Part shown: positions 54,630 to 64,000 of the stretch, one piece after another
Layout of the letters: each line of letters starts with the position of its first letter
How positions within the stretch are numbered: position 1 is the first letter of the stretch
Origin: Aquisediminimonas profunda
GTDB taxonomy: Bacteria > Pseudomonadota > Alphaproteobacteria > Sphingomonadales > Sphingomonadaceae
Direction of reading: 5' to 3'
NCBI RefSeq assembly: GCF_019443285.1
Contig: NZ_CP080327.1
Span: 930,001-994,000 of the forward strand
Length of the DNA: 64,000 nucleotides
Notes under the pieces: model-generated
The model's input: the letters and a program-made list of their open reading frames with translations, nothing else
Databases searched by the model: none
What the model was told of the DNA's origin: nothing
Made by a program: the position numbers and the translations under genes

Positions 54630-55820
54630 ATGGCCAAGGCTAAATTTGAGCGGACTAAGCCGCACTGCAACATCGGCACCATCGGTCACGTCGACCATGG
54701 CAAGACCTCGCTGACCGCAGCGATCACCAAGGTGCTGGCCGAAACCGGCGGCGCGACGTTCACCAGCTATGACAATATCGACAAGGCTCCCGAAGAGCGT
54801 GAGCGCGGCATCACGATTTCGACCGCGCACGTCGAATATGAAACCGAGAAGCGCCACTATGCGCACGTCGATTGCCCGGGCCACGCTGACTATGTGAAGA
54901 ACATGATCACCGGCGCTGCGCAGATGGACGGCGGCATCCTCGTCGTTTCGGCAACCGACGGCCCGATGCCACAGACTCGCGAGCACATCCTGCTTGCCCG
55001 TCAGGTCGGTGTTCCCCAGCTCGTCGTGTTCATGAACAAGGTCGATCTGGTTGACGATCCCGAAATTCTCGAGCTCGTCGAAATGGAAATCCGCGAACTC
55101 CTCTCGAAGTATGACTTCGATGGCGACAACATTCCCGTCATTCAGGGCTCGGCGACCTGCGCCCTCAACGACACCAATCCTGAAATCGGCCGTGAAGCCG
55201 TGCTCAAGCTGATGGCTGCCGTCGATGACTGGATTCCTCAGCCTGCCCGTCCGCTCGACAAGCCGTTCCTGATGCCGATCGAAGACGTGTTCTCAATCTC
55301 GGGTCGCGGCACGGTCGTTACTGGCCGCGTCGAAACCGGCGTTGTGAAGGTTGGCGAAGAAGTCGAGATCGTTGGCCTCAAGGACACCAAGAAGACGGTC
55401 GTGACCGGCGTCGAAATGTTCCGCAAGCTGCTCGATCAGGGTGAAGCCGGCGACAACATCGGTGCGCTGATCCGCGGCGTTGGCCGTGATGAAGTCGAGC
55501 GTGGCCAGGTTCTCTGCAAGCCCGGCTCGATCACGCCGCACACGGAATTCCAGTCGGAAGTCTATGTGCTGTCGAAGGACGAAGGCGGCCGTCACACGCC
55601 GTTCTTTGCCAACTATCGTCCGCAGTTCTATTTCCGCACCACCGACGTGACCGGCGAAGTCATTCTTCCGGCCGGCACCGAAATGGTGATGCCTGGCGAT
55701 AACGTGCAGCTCGGCGTCAAGCTCATCGCACCGATCGCGATGGAGCAGGGCCTGCGCTTCTCGATCCGCGAAGGCGGCCGCACGGTCGGTTCGGGGGTTG
55801 TGGCTTCGGTCACCAAGTAA
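54630..55820 (+). CDS. tuf: elongation factor Tu
   Basis: 396 aa GTPase that delivers aminoacyl-tRNA. G1 [18 protein letters not shown]3 [16 protein letters not shown]4 [11 protein letters not shown] 54630 follows GAGGG; the extension from 54591 is not part of the protein. Last gene of the str operon, closed by the hairpin at 55836-55874. Confidence 0.98.
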   Translation: MAKAKFERTKPHCNIGTIGHVDHGKTSLTAAITKVLAETGGATFTSYDNIDKAPEERERGITISTAHVEYETEKRHYAHVDCPGHADYVKNMITGAAQMDGGILVVSATDGPMPQTREHILLARQVGVPQLVVFMNKVDLVDDPEILELVEMEIRELLSKYDFDGDNIPVIQGSATCALNDTNPEIGREAVLKLMAAVDDWIPQPARPLDKPFLMPIEDVFSISGRGTVVTGRVETGVVKVGEEVEIVGLKDTKKTVVTGVEMFRKLLDQGEAGDNIGALIRGVGRDEVERGQVLCKPGSITPHTEFQSEVYVLSKDEGGRHTPFFANYRPQFYFRTTDVTGEVILPAGTEMVMPGDNVQLGVKLIAPIAMEQGLRFSIREGGRTVGSGVVASVTK

Positions 55821-55835
55821 TATAGGCATCGGCAA

Positions 55836-55874
55836 CGCCCGATTCTCCGCGTGAGGATCGGGCGATTGCTATTT
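55836..55874 (+). terminator. terminator between tuf and rpsJ
   Basis: CGCCCGATTCTC (55836-55847) pairs with GAGGATCGGGCG (55853-55864), 12 pairs with one G-U, around CGCGT; an ATTGCTATTTT tract follows. Separates the str operon from the S10 operon, though the U-tract is interrupted and read-through is possible. Confidence 0.75.
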
Positions 55875-55905
55875 TGAATTTGGCTCTTTCTCATCGGTAG
55901 TGGAC

Positions 55906-56217
<312 letters not shown>

Positions 56218-56272
56218 CGGCCACGATCTCTGAAGGGATACCGCACGCACCGATGATTCGGGGCGTGGCTGA

Positions 56273-56368
56273 GTCCCCCGTCTTCCGCTTTGGCGGAACT
56301 GCAACCCGGACGGGGTGACACTTTACATTGGGGTTGAGCAAGCCCGCGGGGAATGGGTCTCCGTGGGC
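56273..56368 (+). ncRNA. structured rpsJ-rplC intergenic RNA, possible leader element
   Basis: The gap holds two stacked structures. Outer arms CCCCGT (56276-56281)/ACGGGG (56310-56315), with GTC (56273-56275)/GAC (56317-56319) beyond a bulge, enclose a hairpin TTCCGC-TTTG-GCGGAA (56283-56298). A second stem pairs GCCCGCGGGGA (56342-56352) with TCTCCGTGGGC (56358-56368) including two G-U. No T-run follows the second stem. Drawn by eye; function as an L4- or L3-type autoregulatory leader is inference. Confidence 0.4.
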
Positions 56369-56391
56369 CTCTGTAGTGAGGAGAATTGATC

Positions 56392-57174
56392 ATGCGTACT
56401 GGCGTGATCGCGAAGAAGATGGGCATGACTCGCCTGTTCAAGGATGATGGGCGCCATGTGCCCGTTACCGTTCTTTCGCTGGAAAATTGCCAGGTCGTTT
56501 CGCAGCGCACCCAGGAACGTGACGGTTATGTTGCGCTTCAATTGGGTGCCGGTGCGGCAAAGGCCAAGAATGTTGCAAAGCCGCAGCGCGGCCACTTCGC
56601 CAAGGCTGAAGTGGAGCCCAAGGCTCAGCTCGTCGAATTCCGCGTGTCTGATGATGCGCTGGTGGATGTGGGCGCGGAAATTTCTGCCGACCATTTCGTC
56701 CCCGGCCAGTTCGTCGACATTGCCGGCCACACACAAGGCAAGGGTTTTGCCGGCGCCATGAAGCGTTGGAACTTTGGCGGTCTGCGCGCGACCCACGGCG
56801 TTTCGGTCTCGCACCGTTCGCATGGTTCGACCGGCCAGCGCCAGGATCCCGGCAAGGTGTTCAAGAACAAGAAGATGGCTGGTCACATGGGTGATCGCCA
56901 GCGGACCCAGCAGAATCTCGAAGTCGTTCTGACCGATGTCGAGCGTGGCCTGATCTTCGTGAAGGGTTCGGTTCCCGGTTCCAAGGGAACATGGCTGATG
57001 GTCAGCGACGCTGTGAAGATCGCCCGTCCGGCCGACGCTCCCTATCCCGCCTCGATCAAGAGCGACGCAGCTCCGGTTGTCGAGGACGAGGTCAAGGTCG
57101 AAGCGGCCCCCATCGAAACCCCCGCCGAGGAAGCGCCTGCCGCTCCCGAAGCCAATGAAACCCAGGAGGGCTGA
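56392..57174 (+). CDS. rplC: 50S ribosomal protein L3
   Basis: 260 aa, against 209 in E. coli. The body is typical: [61 protein letters not shown]. The extra residues form an acidic Ala/Glu/Pro-rich C-terminal tail of about 35 aa. GAGGAG precedes ATG 56392. Confidence 0.97.
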   Translation: MRTGVIAKKMGMTRLFKDDGRHVPVTVLSLENCQVVSQRTQERDGYVALQLGAGAAKAKNVAKPQRGHFAKAEVEPKAQLVEFRVSDDALVDVGAEISADHFVPGQFVDIAGHTQGKGFAGAMKRWNFGGLRATHGVSVSHRSHGSTGQRQDPGKVFKNKKMAGHMGDRQRTQQNLEVVLTDVERGLIFVKGSVPGSKGTWLMVSDAVKIARPADAPYPASIKSDAAPVVEDEVKVEAAPIETPAEEAPAAPEANETQEG

Positions 57175-57176
57175 GC

Positions 57177-57803
57177 ATGAAACTCAAGGTTCAGACTCTC
57201 GACGCCAAGGGCAAGGGCGACATCGAATTGTCGGATGACGTGTTCGGCATCGAGCCGCGCGCAGACATTCTGCACCGTGTTGTCACCTGGCAACTCGAAA
57301 AGGCCCGTGGCACAGCCCGCGGCGCCCGCGAACGTTCAGACGTTGCGCGCACCGGCAAGAAGTTCGGCAATCAGAAGGGCGGCGGCACGGCCCGTCACGG
57401 CAACCGTCGTTCGCCAATCTTCGTTGGTGGCGGCAAGGCTCATGGCCCCCGCGTCCGCGATTTCAACCCGTCGCTGAACAAGAAGATCCGCGCACTCGGC
57501 CTGAAGATGGCCCTGTCGTCCAAGGCGAAGGCCGGAACGCTGATTGTCATGGAAAACCTGTCCGTAAAGGACGGCAAGACCAAGGCTCTGGCCGGCTCAT
57601 GGGGCAAGCTGGGCTTCGGCAAGACCGCGCTCGTCATTGACGGCGATGCGGTCGAGACGAGCTTTGCTCATGCCTCGTCGAACCTGGTGGGTGTCAATGT
57701 GATGCCTGCTGCTGGTGCGAACGTCTATGACATCCTGAAGCATGAGACACTGGTGCTGACGCGTGCGGCGGTCGAAAAGCTGGAGGCACGGTTCAATGGC
57801 TAA
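57177..57803 (+). CDS. rplD: 50S ribosomal protein L4
   Basis: 208 aa. Contains the tunnel loop with [18 protein letters not shown]-type sequence (read here as [20 protein letters not shown]). L4 in E. coli represses its own operon via the S10 leader. Its stop overlaps the rplW start by eight bases. Confidence 0.97.
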   Translation: MKLKVQTLDAKGKGDIELSDDVFGIEPRADILHRVVTWQLEKARGTARGARERSDVARTGKKFGNQKGGGTARHGNRRSPIFVGGGKAHGPRVRDFNPSLNKKIRALGLKMALSSKAKAGTLIVMENLSVKDGKTKALAGSWGKLGFGKTALVIDGDAVETSFAHASSNLVGVNVMPAAGANVYDILKHETLVLTRAAVEKLEARFNG

Positions 57804-58110
57804 GAAACAGGCAGCAGCGGTGGATATCCGCCACTTCGACATTGTGCGTGGTCCGCACATCACTGAAAAGTCGACCATGGCCAGCGAGAACAACGCCGTT
57901 GTTTTCCGCGTCGCCAACGATGCGACCAAGCCGCAGATCAAGGCTGCGGTGGAAGCTCTGTTCGACGTGAAGGTGCTGACCGTCAACACCATCGTCCAGA
58001 AGGGCAAGACCAAGAAGTGGAAGGGCGTGCCCTACACCCGGTCGGACTTCAAGAAGGCAATCGTTCGCTTGGCTGAAGGCCAGTCGATCGATGTGACCAC
58101 GGGGATTTAA
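57796..58110 (+). CDS. rplW: 50S ribosomal protein L23
   Basis: 104 aa at the exit tunnel, docking site for trigger factor and [30 protein letters not shown] and [19 protein letters not shown] are typical. ATG 57796 lies inside the end of rplD, so the two are translationally coupled. Confidence 0.97.
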   Translation: MAKKQAAAVDIRHFDIVRGPHITEKSTMASENNAVVFRVANDATKPQIKAAVEALFDVKVLTVNTIVQKGKTKKWKGVPYTRSDFKKAIVRLAEGQSIDVTTGI

Positions 58111-58115
58111 GCGCC

Positions 58116-58952
58116 ATGGCACTCAAGCATTACAACCCGACCAGCCCGGCACGCCGTGGCCTGATCCTGGTGGACCGCTCGGCGCTCCACAAGGGCAAGC
58201 CCGTCAAGGCGTTGACCGAAGGCAAGCGCAAGACGGGTGGCCGCAACAACAAGGGCCATGTCACGTCGCGCGGCATTGCCGGTGGCCACAAGCAGCGTTA
58301 CCGCATCATCGACTTCAAGCGTCGCAAGTGGGACGTGGAAGCGACAGTCGAACGGCTGGAATATGATCCCAACCGTACGGCCTTCATTGCGCTCGTGAAC
58401 TATCCGGATGGCGAACAGGCCTATATCCTCGCGCCCCAGCGTCTTGCGCCGGGCGACAAGGTGATCGCCGGCAAGAAGACCGACGTTAAGCCGGGCAATG
58501 CCATGGAACTCGGTCAGATGCCGGTCGGCACGATTGTCCACAATGTGGAGATGAAGCCGGGCAAGGGCGGTCAGATCGCCCGTTCGGCTGGCACATATGT
58601 GCAGGTTGTCGGTCGTGATCGCGGCATGGTGATCGTTCGCCTCAACTCGGGCGAACAGCGCTACATCCGGTCCGATTGCATGGCGACGGTCGGTGCCGTG
58701 TCCAACCCGGACAATGGCAATACCAACCTTGCCAAGGCTGGCCGCAACCGCTGGCTGGGCAAGCGCCCGCTGACCCGCGGTGTTGCCAAGAACCCGGTCG
58801 ACCATCCGCACGGCGGTGGTGAAGGCCGGACCTCGGGCGGCCGCCATCCGGTCACGCCGTGGGGCAAGCCGACCAAGGGTGCCCGTACTCGTTCCAACAA
58901 GGCGACGGACAAGATGATCATCCGGTCGCGTCACGCGAAGAAGAAGAGGTAG
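58116..58952 (+). CDS. rplB: 50S ribosomal protein L2
   Basis: 278 aa, close to the peptidyl-transferase centre. [26 protein letters not shown] and the conserved C-terminal [21 protein letters not shown], where the His in [10 protein letters not shown] is the residue linked to peptide-bond formation. Ends two bases before rpsS. Confidence 0.98.
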   Translation: MALKHYNPTSPARRGLILVDRSALHKGKPVKALTEGKRKTGGRNNKGHVTSRGIAGGHKQRYRIIDFKRRKWDVEATVERLEYDPNRTAFIALVNYPDGEQAYILAPQRLAPGDKVIAGKKTDVKPGNAMELGQMPVGTIVHNVEMKPGKGGQIARSAGTYVQVVGRDRGMVIVRLNSGEQRYIRSDCMATVGAVSNPDNGNTNLAKAGRNRWLGKRPLTRGVAKNPVDHPHGGGEGRTSGGRHPVTPWGKPTKGARTRSNKATDKMIIRSRHAKKKR

Positions 58953-58954
58953 TC

Positions 58955-59230
58955 ATGGCCCGTTCCGTCTGGAAAGGTCCCTTCGTAGACCTTCATCTCC
59001 TGAAAAAGGCCGAAGCGACACAGGAAGCTGGCGGCCGTGCGCCGATCAAGACCTGGTCGCGTCGTTCTACAATCCTGCCGCAGTTCGTTGGGCTCACGTT
59101 CAACGTCTACAACGGCCGCAAGTTCGTTCCCGTCTCGGTGAACGAGGACATGGTCGGCATGAAGCTCGGTGAATTTGCGCCCACGCGCTACTTCCCCGGT
59201 CACGCCGCTGACAAGAAGGGCAAACGCTGA
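58955..59230 (+). CDS. rpsS: 30S ribosomal protein S19
   Basis: 91 aa. [20 protein letters not shown] and [20 protein letters not shown]. The start at 58955 is fixed by the family; an in-frame upstream extension from 58859 is a shadow of rplB. The stop overlaps the rplV start by one base. Confidence 0.97.
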   Translation: MARSVWKGPFVDLHLLKKAEATQEAGGRAPIKTWSRRSTILPQFVGLTFNVYNGRKFVPVSVNEDMVGMKLGEFAPTRYFPGHAADKKGKR

Positions 59231-59613
59231 TGTCAAAGCCAGCATCCCCCCGCAAGGTCGGCGAGAAAGAGGCTCTGGCCGTCGGCACCACGATCCGTGG
59301 TTCGGCCCAGAAGCTCAATCTCGTGGCGGCCCTTATCCGCAACCGCAAGGTCGGTGACGCGCTCAACATCCTCTCTTTCTCGAAGCGCGCCATGGCGCAG
59401 GACGTGAAGAAGGTGCTGGCCAGTGCTGTCGCCAATGCCGAGAACAATCACAACCTCGATGTCGACGCGCTTGTTGTGGCCGAAGCCAGTGTTGGCAAAT
59501 CGATTTCGATGAAGCGTTTTGCGACCCGCGCTCGCGGTCGTTCGAGCCGCATCGTGAAGCCGTTCAGCCGCCTGCGCGTGGTTGTTCGCGAGACGCAAGA
59601 AGAGGACGCCTGA
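59230..59613 (+). CDS. rplV: 50S ribosomal protein L22
   Basis: 127 aa. The hairpin loop reaching the exit tunnel, [24 protein letters not shown], is intact. The N-terminus ([19 protein letters not shown]) is a little longer than in E. coli (110 aa). Start overlaps rpsS by one base. Confidence 0.97.
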   Translation: MSKPASPRKVGEKEALAVGTTIRGSAQKLNLVAALIRNRKVGDALNILSFSKRAMAQDVKKVLASAVANAENNHNLDVDALVVAEASVGKSISMKRFATRARGRSSRIVKPFSRLRVVVRETQEEDA

Positions 59614-59614
59614 T

Positions 59615-60310
59615 ATGGGTCAGAAATCAAATCCGGTCGGGCTCCGTCTCCAGATCAACCGGACCTGGGACAGCCGCTGGTTCGCTGAAGGCGCAGACTA
59701 TGGTCGCCTGCTGCTCGAGGATCTGGAAATCCGGAAGTATATCCTGAAGACGTTGCCCCAGGCAGCGATCTCCAAGGTGGTAATCGAGCGTCCGGCCAAG
59801 CTGTGCCGTGTGTCCATCTATGCTGCACGCCCCGGCGTGATCATCGGCAAGAAGGGCACCGACATCGAAAAGCTTCGGAAGACGCTCGGTGCGATGACAT
59901 CTTCGGATGTCTCGCTGAACATCGTCGAAATCCGCAAGCCCGAAATCGATGCCAAGCTCGTGGCGCAAGGCGTCGCTGACCAGCTTGAGCGCCGTATCGC
60001 GTTTCGCCGTGCAATGAAGCGGGCCGTGCAGTCTGCCCTGCGTCTGGGTGCGGAAGGCATCAAGATCACGTGTGGCGGTCGTTTGGGCGGCGCTGAAATT
60101 GCCCGGACCGAATGGTATCGCGAAGGCCGCGTGCCACTGCATACCCTCCGCGCCAATGTCGACTATGCCGAAGCGACCGCACACACTGCCTATGGCGTCT
60201 GCGGGATCAAGGTCTGGATCTTCAAGGGCGAAATCCTGGGTCACGACCCGATGGCAACCGACCGGCTGATGATGGACGCGCAGACGTCCGGCGTCCGGCC
60301 CGCGCGTTAA
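59615..60310 (+). CDS. rpsC: 30S ribosomal protein S3
   Basis: 231 aa. [22 protein letters not shown] and the KH domain [46 protein letters not shown] is typical. ATG 59615 begins one base after the rplV stop. Confidence 0.98.
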   Translation: MGQKSNPVGLRLQINRTWDSRWFAEGADYGRLLLEDLEIRKYILKTLPQAAISKVVIERPAKLCRVSIYAARPGVIIGKKGTDIEKLRKTLGAMTSSDVSLNIVEIRKPEIDAKLVAQGVADQLERRIAFRRAMKRAVQSALRLGAEGIKITCGGRLGGAEIARTEWYREGRVPLHTLRANVDYAEATAHTAYGVCGIKVWIFKGEILGHDPMATDRLMMDAQTSGVRPAR

Positions 60311-60325
60311 GAGAGAGCACAGAAA

Positions 60326-60757
60326 ATGCTGCAACCAAAACGCACCAAATTCCGCAAGGCGCACAAGGGCCGCATCCATGGCGATGCTCCCGGCGGCACC
60401 ACGCTGAACTTCGGTTCCTACGGCTTGAAGGCCATGGAACCCGAACGGATCACCGCACGCCAGATCGAGGCGGCCCGCCGCGCGATCACGCGCCACATCA
60501 AGCGCCAGGGGCGTTTGTGGATCCGCGTGTTTCCTGACGTGCCGGTTTCGTCAAAGCCTGCCGAAGTCCGCATGGGCAAGGGCAAGGGCGCGCCAGAATT
60601 CTGGGTCGCTCGCGTCAAGCCCGGCCGCATTCTGTTTGAACTGGACGGCGTTCCGGGACCGCTGGCGGCTGTCGCCTTCCAGCGTGCTGCCATGAAGCTG
60701 CCGATCAAGGTGAAGGTCGTTGCCCGTCTGGGTGACACCTCGCATCTGGGAGCATGA
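60326..60757 (+). CDS. rplP: 50S ribosomal protein L16
   Basis: 143 aa, near the A-site tRNA and a known evernimicin/avilamycin site. [19 protein letters not shown] and [25 protein letters not shown]. Its stop overlaps the run of ATGs that begins rpmC. Confidence 0.97.
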   Translation: MLQPKRTKFRKAHKGRIHGDAPGGTTLNFGSYGLKAMEPERITARQIEAARRAITRHIKRQGRLWIRVFPDVPVSSKPAEVRMGKGKGAPEFWVARVKPGRILFELDGVPGPLAAVAFQRAAMKLPIKVKVVARLGDTSHLGA

Positions 60758-60759
60758 TG

Positions 60760-60966
60760 ATGACGAAGATCGCTGACCTCAAGGTGAAAACCGATGACCA
60801 GCTGGTCGAGCAGCTCGTGGAGTTGAAGCGCGAGGCGTTCAACCTCCGTTTCCAGGCTGCGACCAACCAGCTCGAAAAGCCGGCCCGCGTGCGCGAAGTG
60901 CGTCGCACCATCGCCCGCATCAAGACGCTCCAGTCCCAGCGCACAAGCGCTGCGGCCAAGGCATAA
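60760..60966 (+). CDS. rpmC: 50S ribosomal protein L29
   Basis: 68 aa from ATG 60760. Three consecutive ATGs occur at 60754, 60757 and 60760; GGGAG at 60748-60752 is best spaced for the last. [33 protein letters not shown] is the family signature. Confidence 0.95.
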   Translation: MTKIADLKVKTDDQLVEQLVELKREAFNLRFQAATNQLEKPARVREVRRTIARIKTLQSQRTSAAAKA

Positions 60967-60976
60967 GGAAGACACG

Positions 60977-61240
60977 ATGCCAAAACGTATCCTGACCGGA
61001 ACCGTCGTGTCGGACAAGACCGACAAGACTGTCGTGGTGAAGGTCGAACGCAAGGTGAAGCATCCGCTTTACGGCAAGATCATTCGCCGCTCGAAGAAGT
61101 ATCATGCGCACGACGAAGCCAATGTCTGGAAAGAAGGCCAGACCGTTCGCATTGAAGAGTGTGCGCCGATTTCCAAGCTGAAATCGTGGCGCGTTGTCGA
61201 TGGCGGCGGGGTTGCAACCCCAGCCGAGCTGGAGGGCTGA
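60977..61240 (+). CDS. rpsQ: 30S ribosomal protein S17
   Basis: 87 aa OB-fold protein. [47 protein letters not shown] and the central [15 protein letters not shown]. Three bases precede rplN. Confidence 0.97.
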   Translation: MPKRILTGTVVSDKTDKTVVVKVERKVKHPLYGKIIRRSKKYHAHDEANVWKEGQTVRIEECAPISKLKSWRVVDGGGVATPAELEG

Positions 61241-61243
61241 TCC

Positions 61244-61612
61244 ATGATTCAGATGCAGTCCAATCTTGAAGTTGCCGACAACTCGGGCGCGAAGCGCGTC
61301 CAGTGCATCAAGGTGCTCGGTGGCTCGAAGCGCCGGTTCGCTGGCGTGGGTGATGTGATCGTCGTGTCGATCAAGGAAGCCCAGCCGCGCGGCAAGGTGA
61401 AGAAGGGTGACGTGCACCGCGCTGTCATCGTTCGCACTGCCAAGGATATTCATCGCGCAGACGGTTCGACCATCCGGTTCGACACCAACGCTGCCGTTCT
61501 GGTCAACAAGAACGAGGAGCCGATCGGCACCCGTATCTTTGGCCCGGTCGTCCGTGAACTCCGCGCGAAGAACTACATGAAGATCATTTCGCTCGCGCCG
61601 GAGGTGCTGTGA
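61244..61612 (+). CDS. rplN: 50S ribosomal protein L14
   Basis: 122 aa. [37 protein letters not shown] is the usual start and [12 protein letters not shown] the C-terminal motif. Its TGA overlaps the rplX ATG by one base. Confidence 0.98.
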   Translation: MIQMQSNLEVADNSGAKRVQCIKVLGGSKRRFAGVGDVIVVSIKEAQPRGKVKKGDVHRAVIVRTAKDIHRADGSTIRFDTNAAVLVNKNEEPIGTRIFGPVVRELRAKNYMKIISLAPEVL

Positions 61613-61932
61613 TGTCAGCTGCCAAGATCAAGAAGGGTGACAAGGTTGTCGTCCTCAGCGGCAAGGACAAGGGCAAGCATGGCGAAGTCGTGCTGTCCAT
61701 GCCCAAGGAAGGCAAGGTCGTTGTTGCGGGCGTGAATATCGCGACCCGCCACCGCAAGCCGACCCAGCAGAACCCTCAGGGTGGCCTGGAACGCCGTGAA
61801 GCGCCGCTTCACATTTCCAAGGTCGCGATTGAGGATCCCAAGACGGGCAAGCCGACGCGCGTCCGTTTCGACGTCAAGGACGGCAAGAAGGTCCGCGTGG
61901 CCGTGAAGTCCGGAGAACTGATCAATGGCTGA
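61612..61932 (+). CDS. rplX: 50S ribosomal protein L24
   Basis: 106 aa KOW protein that nucleates 50S assembly. [22 protein letters not shown] is typical. ATG 61612 has GGAGG seven bases upstream; a GTG at 61609 would add one residue. Overlaps rplE by eight bases. Confidence 0.96.
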   Translation: MSAAKIKKGDKVVVLSGKDKGKHGEVVLSMPKEGKVVVAGVNIATRHRKPTQQNPQGGLERREAPLHISKVAIEDPKTGKPTRVRFDVKDGKKVRVAVKSGELING

Positions 61933-62509
61933 GACCAAATACAAGGCCCGGATGCAAAGCATCTATGAGGACAAGATCGTCAAGGCGATGACGGAAAAGT
62001 TCGGTTACACGAACGCGCTCCAGGTGCCGCGCATTGAAAAGATCGTCATCAACATGGGCGTCGGCGAAGCGACCCAGGACAAGAAGAAGGTCGATATTGC
62101 CGCTGGCGAAATGCAGCAGATTGCCGGGCAGAAGCCGGTCATCATCAAGGCCAAGAAGTCCGTCGCCCAGTTCAAGCTGCGCGAAGGCATGCCGATCGGC
62201 TGCAAGGTCACGCTGCGTCGTGAGCGGATGTACGAGTTTCTCGACCGCCTCATCACGATCGCGCTTCCCCGCGTCCGCGACTTCCGCGGGCTCAACCCCA
62301 AGTCGTTCGACGGCCGTGGCAATTACGCCATGGGTCTCAAGGAACAGCTGGTTTTCCCGGAAATCAGCTATGACCAGATCGACAAGGTGCGTGGCATGGA
62401 CGTGATCGTCACGACCACAGCGAACACCGACGACGAAGCGCGCGAGCTGCTCCGTCTCTTCGGCTTCCCTTTCCCCATTGAGGAAACTCAAGAAAAGCAG
62501 GCGGCTTGA
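61925..62509 (+). CDS. rplE: 50S ribosomal protein L5
   Basis: 194 aa, binds 5S rRNA and P-site t[32 protein letters not shown], the 5S-contact [30 protein letters not shown], and [23 protein letters not shown]. Some extra residues over the E. coli length (179) lie at the C-terminus. Confidence 0.98.
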   Translation: MAETKYKARMQSIYEDKIVKAMTEKFGYTNALQVPRIEKIVINMGVGEATQDKKKVDIAAGEMQQIAGQKPVIIKAKKSVAQFKLREGMPIGCKVTLRRERMYEFLDRLITIALPRVRDFRGLNPKSFDGRGNYAMGLKEQLVFPEISYDQIDKVRGMDVIVTTTANTDDEARELLRLFGFPFPIEETQEKQAA

Positions 62510-62510
62510 C

Positions 62511-62816
62511 ATGGCTAAAGTGAGTTCCATCAACAAGAATGAAAAGCGCAAGAAGCTGGTCAAGAAATATGCCGGCCGCTATGCGCGCCTGAAGGCAATT
62601 GCCAATGACGAAAGCCAGGACGATACCGATCGCCTGATGGCCCGTCTGAAGCTCGCGGAAATCCCGCGGAACGGCAATCCGACGCGCGTGCGCAATCGCT
62701 GCGAGCTGACCGGACGTCCGCGCGCTTATTATCGCAAGTTCCGACTGTGTCGCATTCAGCTGCGTGATCTGGCCAATAAGGGCCTGATCCCCGGTGTGAC
62801 CAAGTCGAGCTGGTAA
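62511..62816 (+). CDS. rpsN: 30S ribosomal protein S14
   Basis: 101 aa, the long zinc-free (C-minus) type: no CxxC pairs, and [40 protein letters not shown] at the C-terminus has single cysteines only. This type does not depend on zinc. One base separates it from rplE. Confidence 0.97.
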   Translation: MAKVSSINKNEKRKKLVKKYAGRYARLKAIANDESQDDTDRLMARLKLAEIPRNGNPTRVRNRCELTGRPRAYYRKFRLCRIQLRDLANKGLIPGVTKSSW

Positions 62817-62828
62817 GGGTTTAGAGAG

Positions 62829-63224
62829 ATGGCATTGACCGATCCATTGGGTGATATGCTCACCCGCATCCGCAACGGCCAGCGCGCCAAGAAGGACAGC
62901 GTCGTGACGCCGGCTTCCAAGCTGCGCGCGAACGTCCTCGAAGTGCTCAAGCGCGAAGGCTATATTCGCGGCTATTCGGAAGAAGAGCTTGCGGGCCATG
63001 CCGGCCTGCGCGTCGAGCTGAAGTATTTTGAAGGCCAGCCAGCGATCAAGCACGTTGCTCGCGTGTCGAAGCCGGGCCGCCGCGTCTATTCGGGTTCGTC
63101 CGACCTGCCGCGTGTCCGCAATGGCCTCGGCATCGTGATTGTGTCGACGCCGAAGGGTGTTCTGTCCGACGCGGAAGCGCGGGACCAGAATGTCGGCGGC
63201 GAAGTTCTGGCGGAGGTGTTCTGA
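62829..63224 (+). CDS. rpsH: 30S ribosomal protein S8
   Basis: 131 aa. [25 protein letters not shown] and [37 protein letters not shown]. In E. coli S8 represses the spc operon by binding near rplE. The stop overlaps rplF by one base. Confidence 0.98.
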   Translation: MALTDPLGDMLTRIRNGQRAKKDSVVTPASKLRANVLEVLKREGYIRGYSEEELAGHAGLRVELKYFEGQPAIKHVARVSKPGRRVYSGSSDLPRVRNGLGIVIVSTPKGVLSDAEARDQNVGGEVLAEVF

Positions 63225-63757
63225 TGAGCCGCACAGGCAAGAAGCCGGTTGCAATTCCGGCAGGTGTCACCGCTTCTCTCGAAGGTGGCGTGATTTCGGT
63301 CAAGGGGCCGAAGGGTGCGCTGTCCCTCGCGATGGAAGGCGAAGTGACGTACGCTCTTGAGGATGGTCAGTTGTCGGTCAAGCCGGCAAACGAGACCAAG
63401 CGCGCGCGCTCCTTCTGGGGCATGCAGCGCACGCTGATCCAGAATCTCGTTACCGGCGTGACCGAGGGCTTTTCCAAGACGCTCGAGATCACCGGTGTCG
63501 GCTATCGTGCCAATGCGCAGGGCCGGAAGCTGAAGCTCCAGCTCGGCTATAGCCACGATGTCGATCTTGACGTGCCGGAAGGCCTTGAAGTGAAGACGCC
63601 CGACCAGACCACGGTCGAAATCTCGGGCATCGACGCGCAGAAGGTCGGTCAGTTTGCAGCGGAAATCCGCCGCTGGCGCAAACCTGAGCCCTACAAGGGC
63701 AAGGGCATCAAATATCGCGGCGAATATATCTTCCGCAAAGAGGGTAAGAAGAAATAA
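63224..63757 (+). CDS. rplF: 50S ribosomal protein L6
   Basis: 177 aa, two-domain protein near the factor-binding site. [15 protein letters not shown] and the C-terminal [25 protein letters not shown]. Its TAA overlaps the rplR ATG by one base. Confidence 0.98.
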   Translation: MSRTGKKPVAIPAGVTASLEGGVISVKGPKGALSLAMEGEVTYALEDGQLSVKPANETKRARSFWGMQRTLIQNLVTGVTEGFSKTLEITGVGYRANAQGRKLKLQLGYSHDVDLDVPEGLEVKTPDQTTVEISGIDAQKVGQFAAEIRRWRKPEPYKGKGIKYRGEYIFRKEGKKK

Positions 63758-64000
63758 TGGCCAAGCTGTCACTTTTCGAAAAGCGGCGTCGCCGCGTTCG
63801 TACTTCGCTGCTCGCCAAGCGTGGCTTGCGCGCGCGCCTTTCGGTGCATCGTTCGGGTCGTCACATCTATGCGCAGGTCATTGATGATGAAGCCGGAAAG
63901 ACTCTTGTCGCGGCTTCGACGCTCGAAAAGGATGCGCGCGGCCAGACAGGTGCCACGACGGATGCGGCATCGGCTGTTGGCAAGGTGATTGCCGAGCGTG
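63757..64000 (+). CDS. rplR: 50S ribosomal protein L18, cut by window end
   Basis: 81 codons visible, starting [19 protein letters not shown] and continuing [34 protein letters not shown], typical of the 5S rRNA-binding protein L18 (about 115-120 aa). The last third lies outside the window. Confidence 0.95.
   Translation, partial: MAKLSLFEKRRRRVRTSLLAKRGLRARLSVHRSGRHIYAQVIDDEAGKTLVAASTLEKDARGQTGATTDAASAVGKVIAER

Overview
The window is a gap-free stretch of an alphaproteobacterial chromosome, most likely from Sphingomonadales (Sphingomonadaceae). The grounds are high GC with C/G-ending codons, a PEPxxWA-CTERM sorting tag, COQ9, a CBP3-type cytochrome bc1 chaperone, DUF2794 and TIGR02186 proteins, dnaN lying apart from dnaA/recF, and a natural Arg at residue 88 of ribosomal protein S12. 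These family assignments come from reading the sequence and recalled family knowledge, not from database searches. I see no rRNA, tRNA, CRISPR array, insertion sequence, prophage or integrase, and no compositional island. No stretch over about 250 bases lacks a gene.

Layout. 1-13.3 kb: an MFS transporter cut by the window edge, dnaN, a histidine phosphatase with a small exported protein, rlmN, an acyl-CoA ligase, a second MFS permease, a b-type cytochrome with a SUOX-fold molybdoprotein, a TPR/aspartyl-hydroxylase fusion, and mutS. 13.4-18.2 kb: malic enzyme (maeB), a BamE-like lipoprotein, the bc1 chaperone with DUF177, a small membrane protein and ssb. 18.2-21 kb: feoAB behind a Fur-box-like sequence, and COQ9. 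21-26.9 kb: a membrane-only PuuD-type protein, an EamA exporter, an Old Yellow Enzyme, ribH, and a tonB-like/membrane protein/ribD/ribE cluster with a Zur-box-like sequence in front. 26.9-34.2 kb: gltX and nadE, an aldehyde dehydrogenase, an exported M20 peptidase, then pgsA-moaD-moaE. 34.2-45.5 kb: oxyR and a TauE/SafE permease facing cysE, DUF2794 and DUF2157 proteins, a PEPxxWA-CTERM protein, an SDR, a nucleotidyltransferase-like protein, glmU, a Bax-inhibitor-1 protein, cysK and a DHA3-type MFS. 45.5-51.3 kb: uvrD/pcrA, TauE/SafE with TIGR02186, and a HerA-like ATPase.

From 51.3 kb to the end runs the classical str (rpsL-rpsG-fusA-tuf) and S10/spc ribosomal block (rpsJ through rplR, cut at 64,000). 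A terminator-like hairpin separates tuf from rpsJ, another sits in the rpsL leader, and a structured gap separates rpsJ from rplC.

The window is mostly core genome. I did not find a clearly new defence, mobile or biosynthetic system. The observations most worth a second look are the natural S12 K88R substitution, the Zur-like site before a TonB-family gene, the leader structures of the ribosomal operons, the SUOX-type molybdoprotein paired with a cytochrome that is not MsrQ, and the TPR/aspartyl-hydroxylase fusion.
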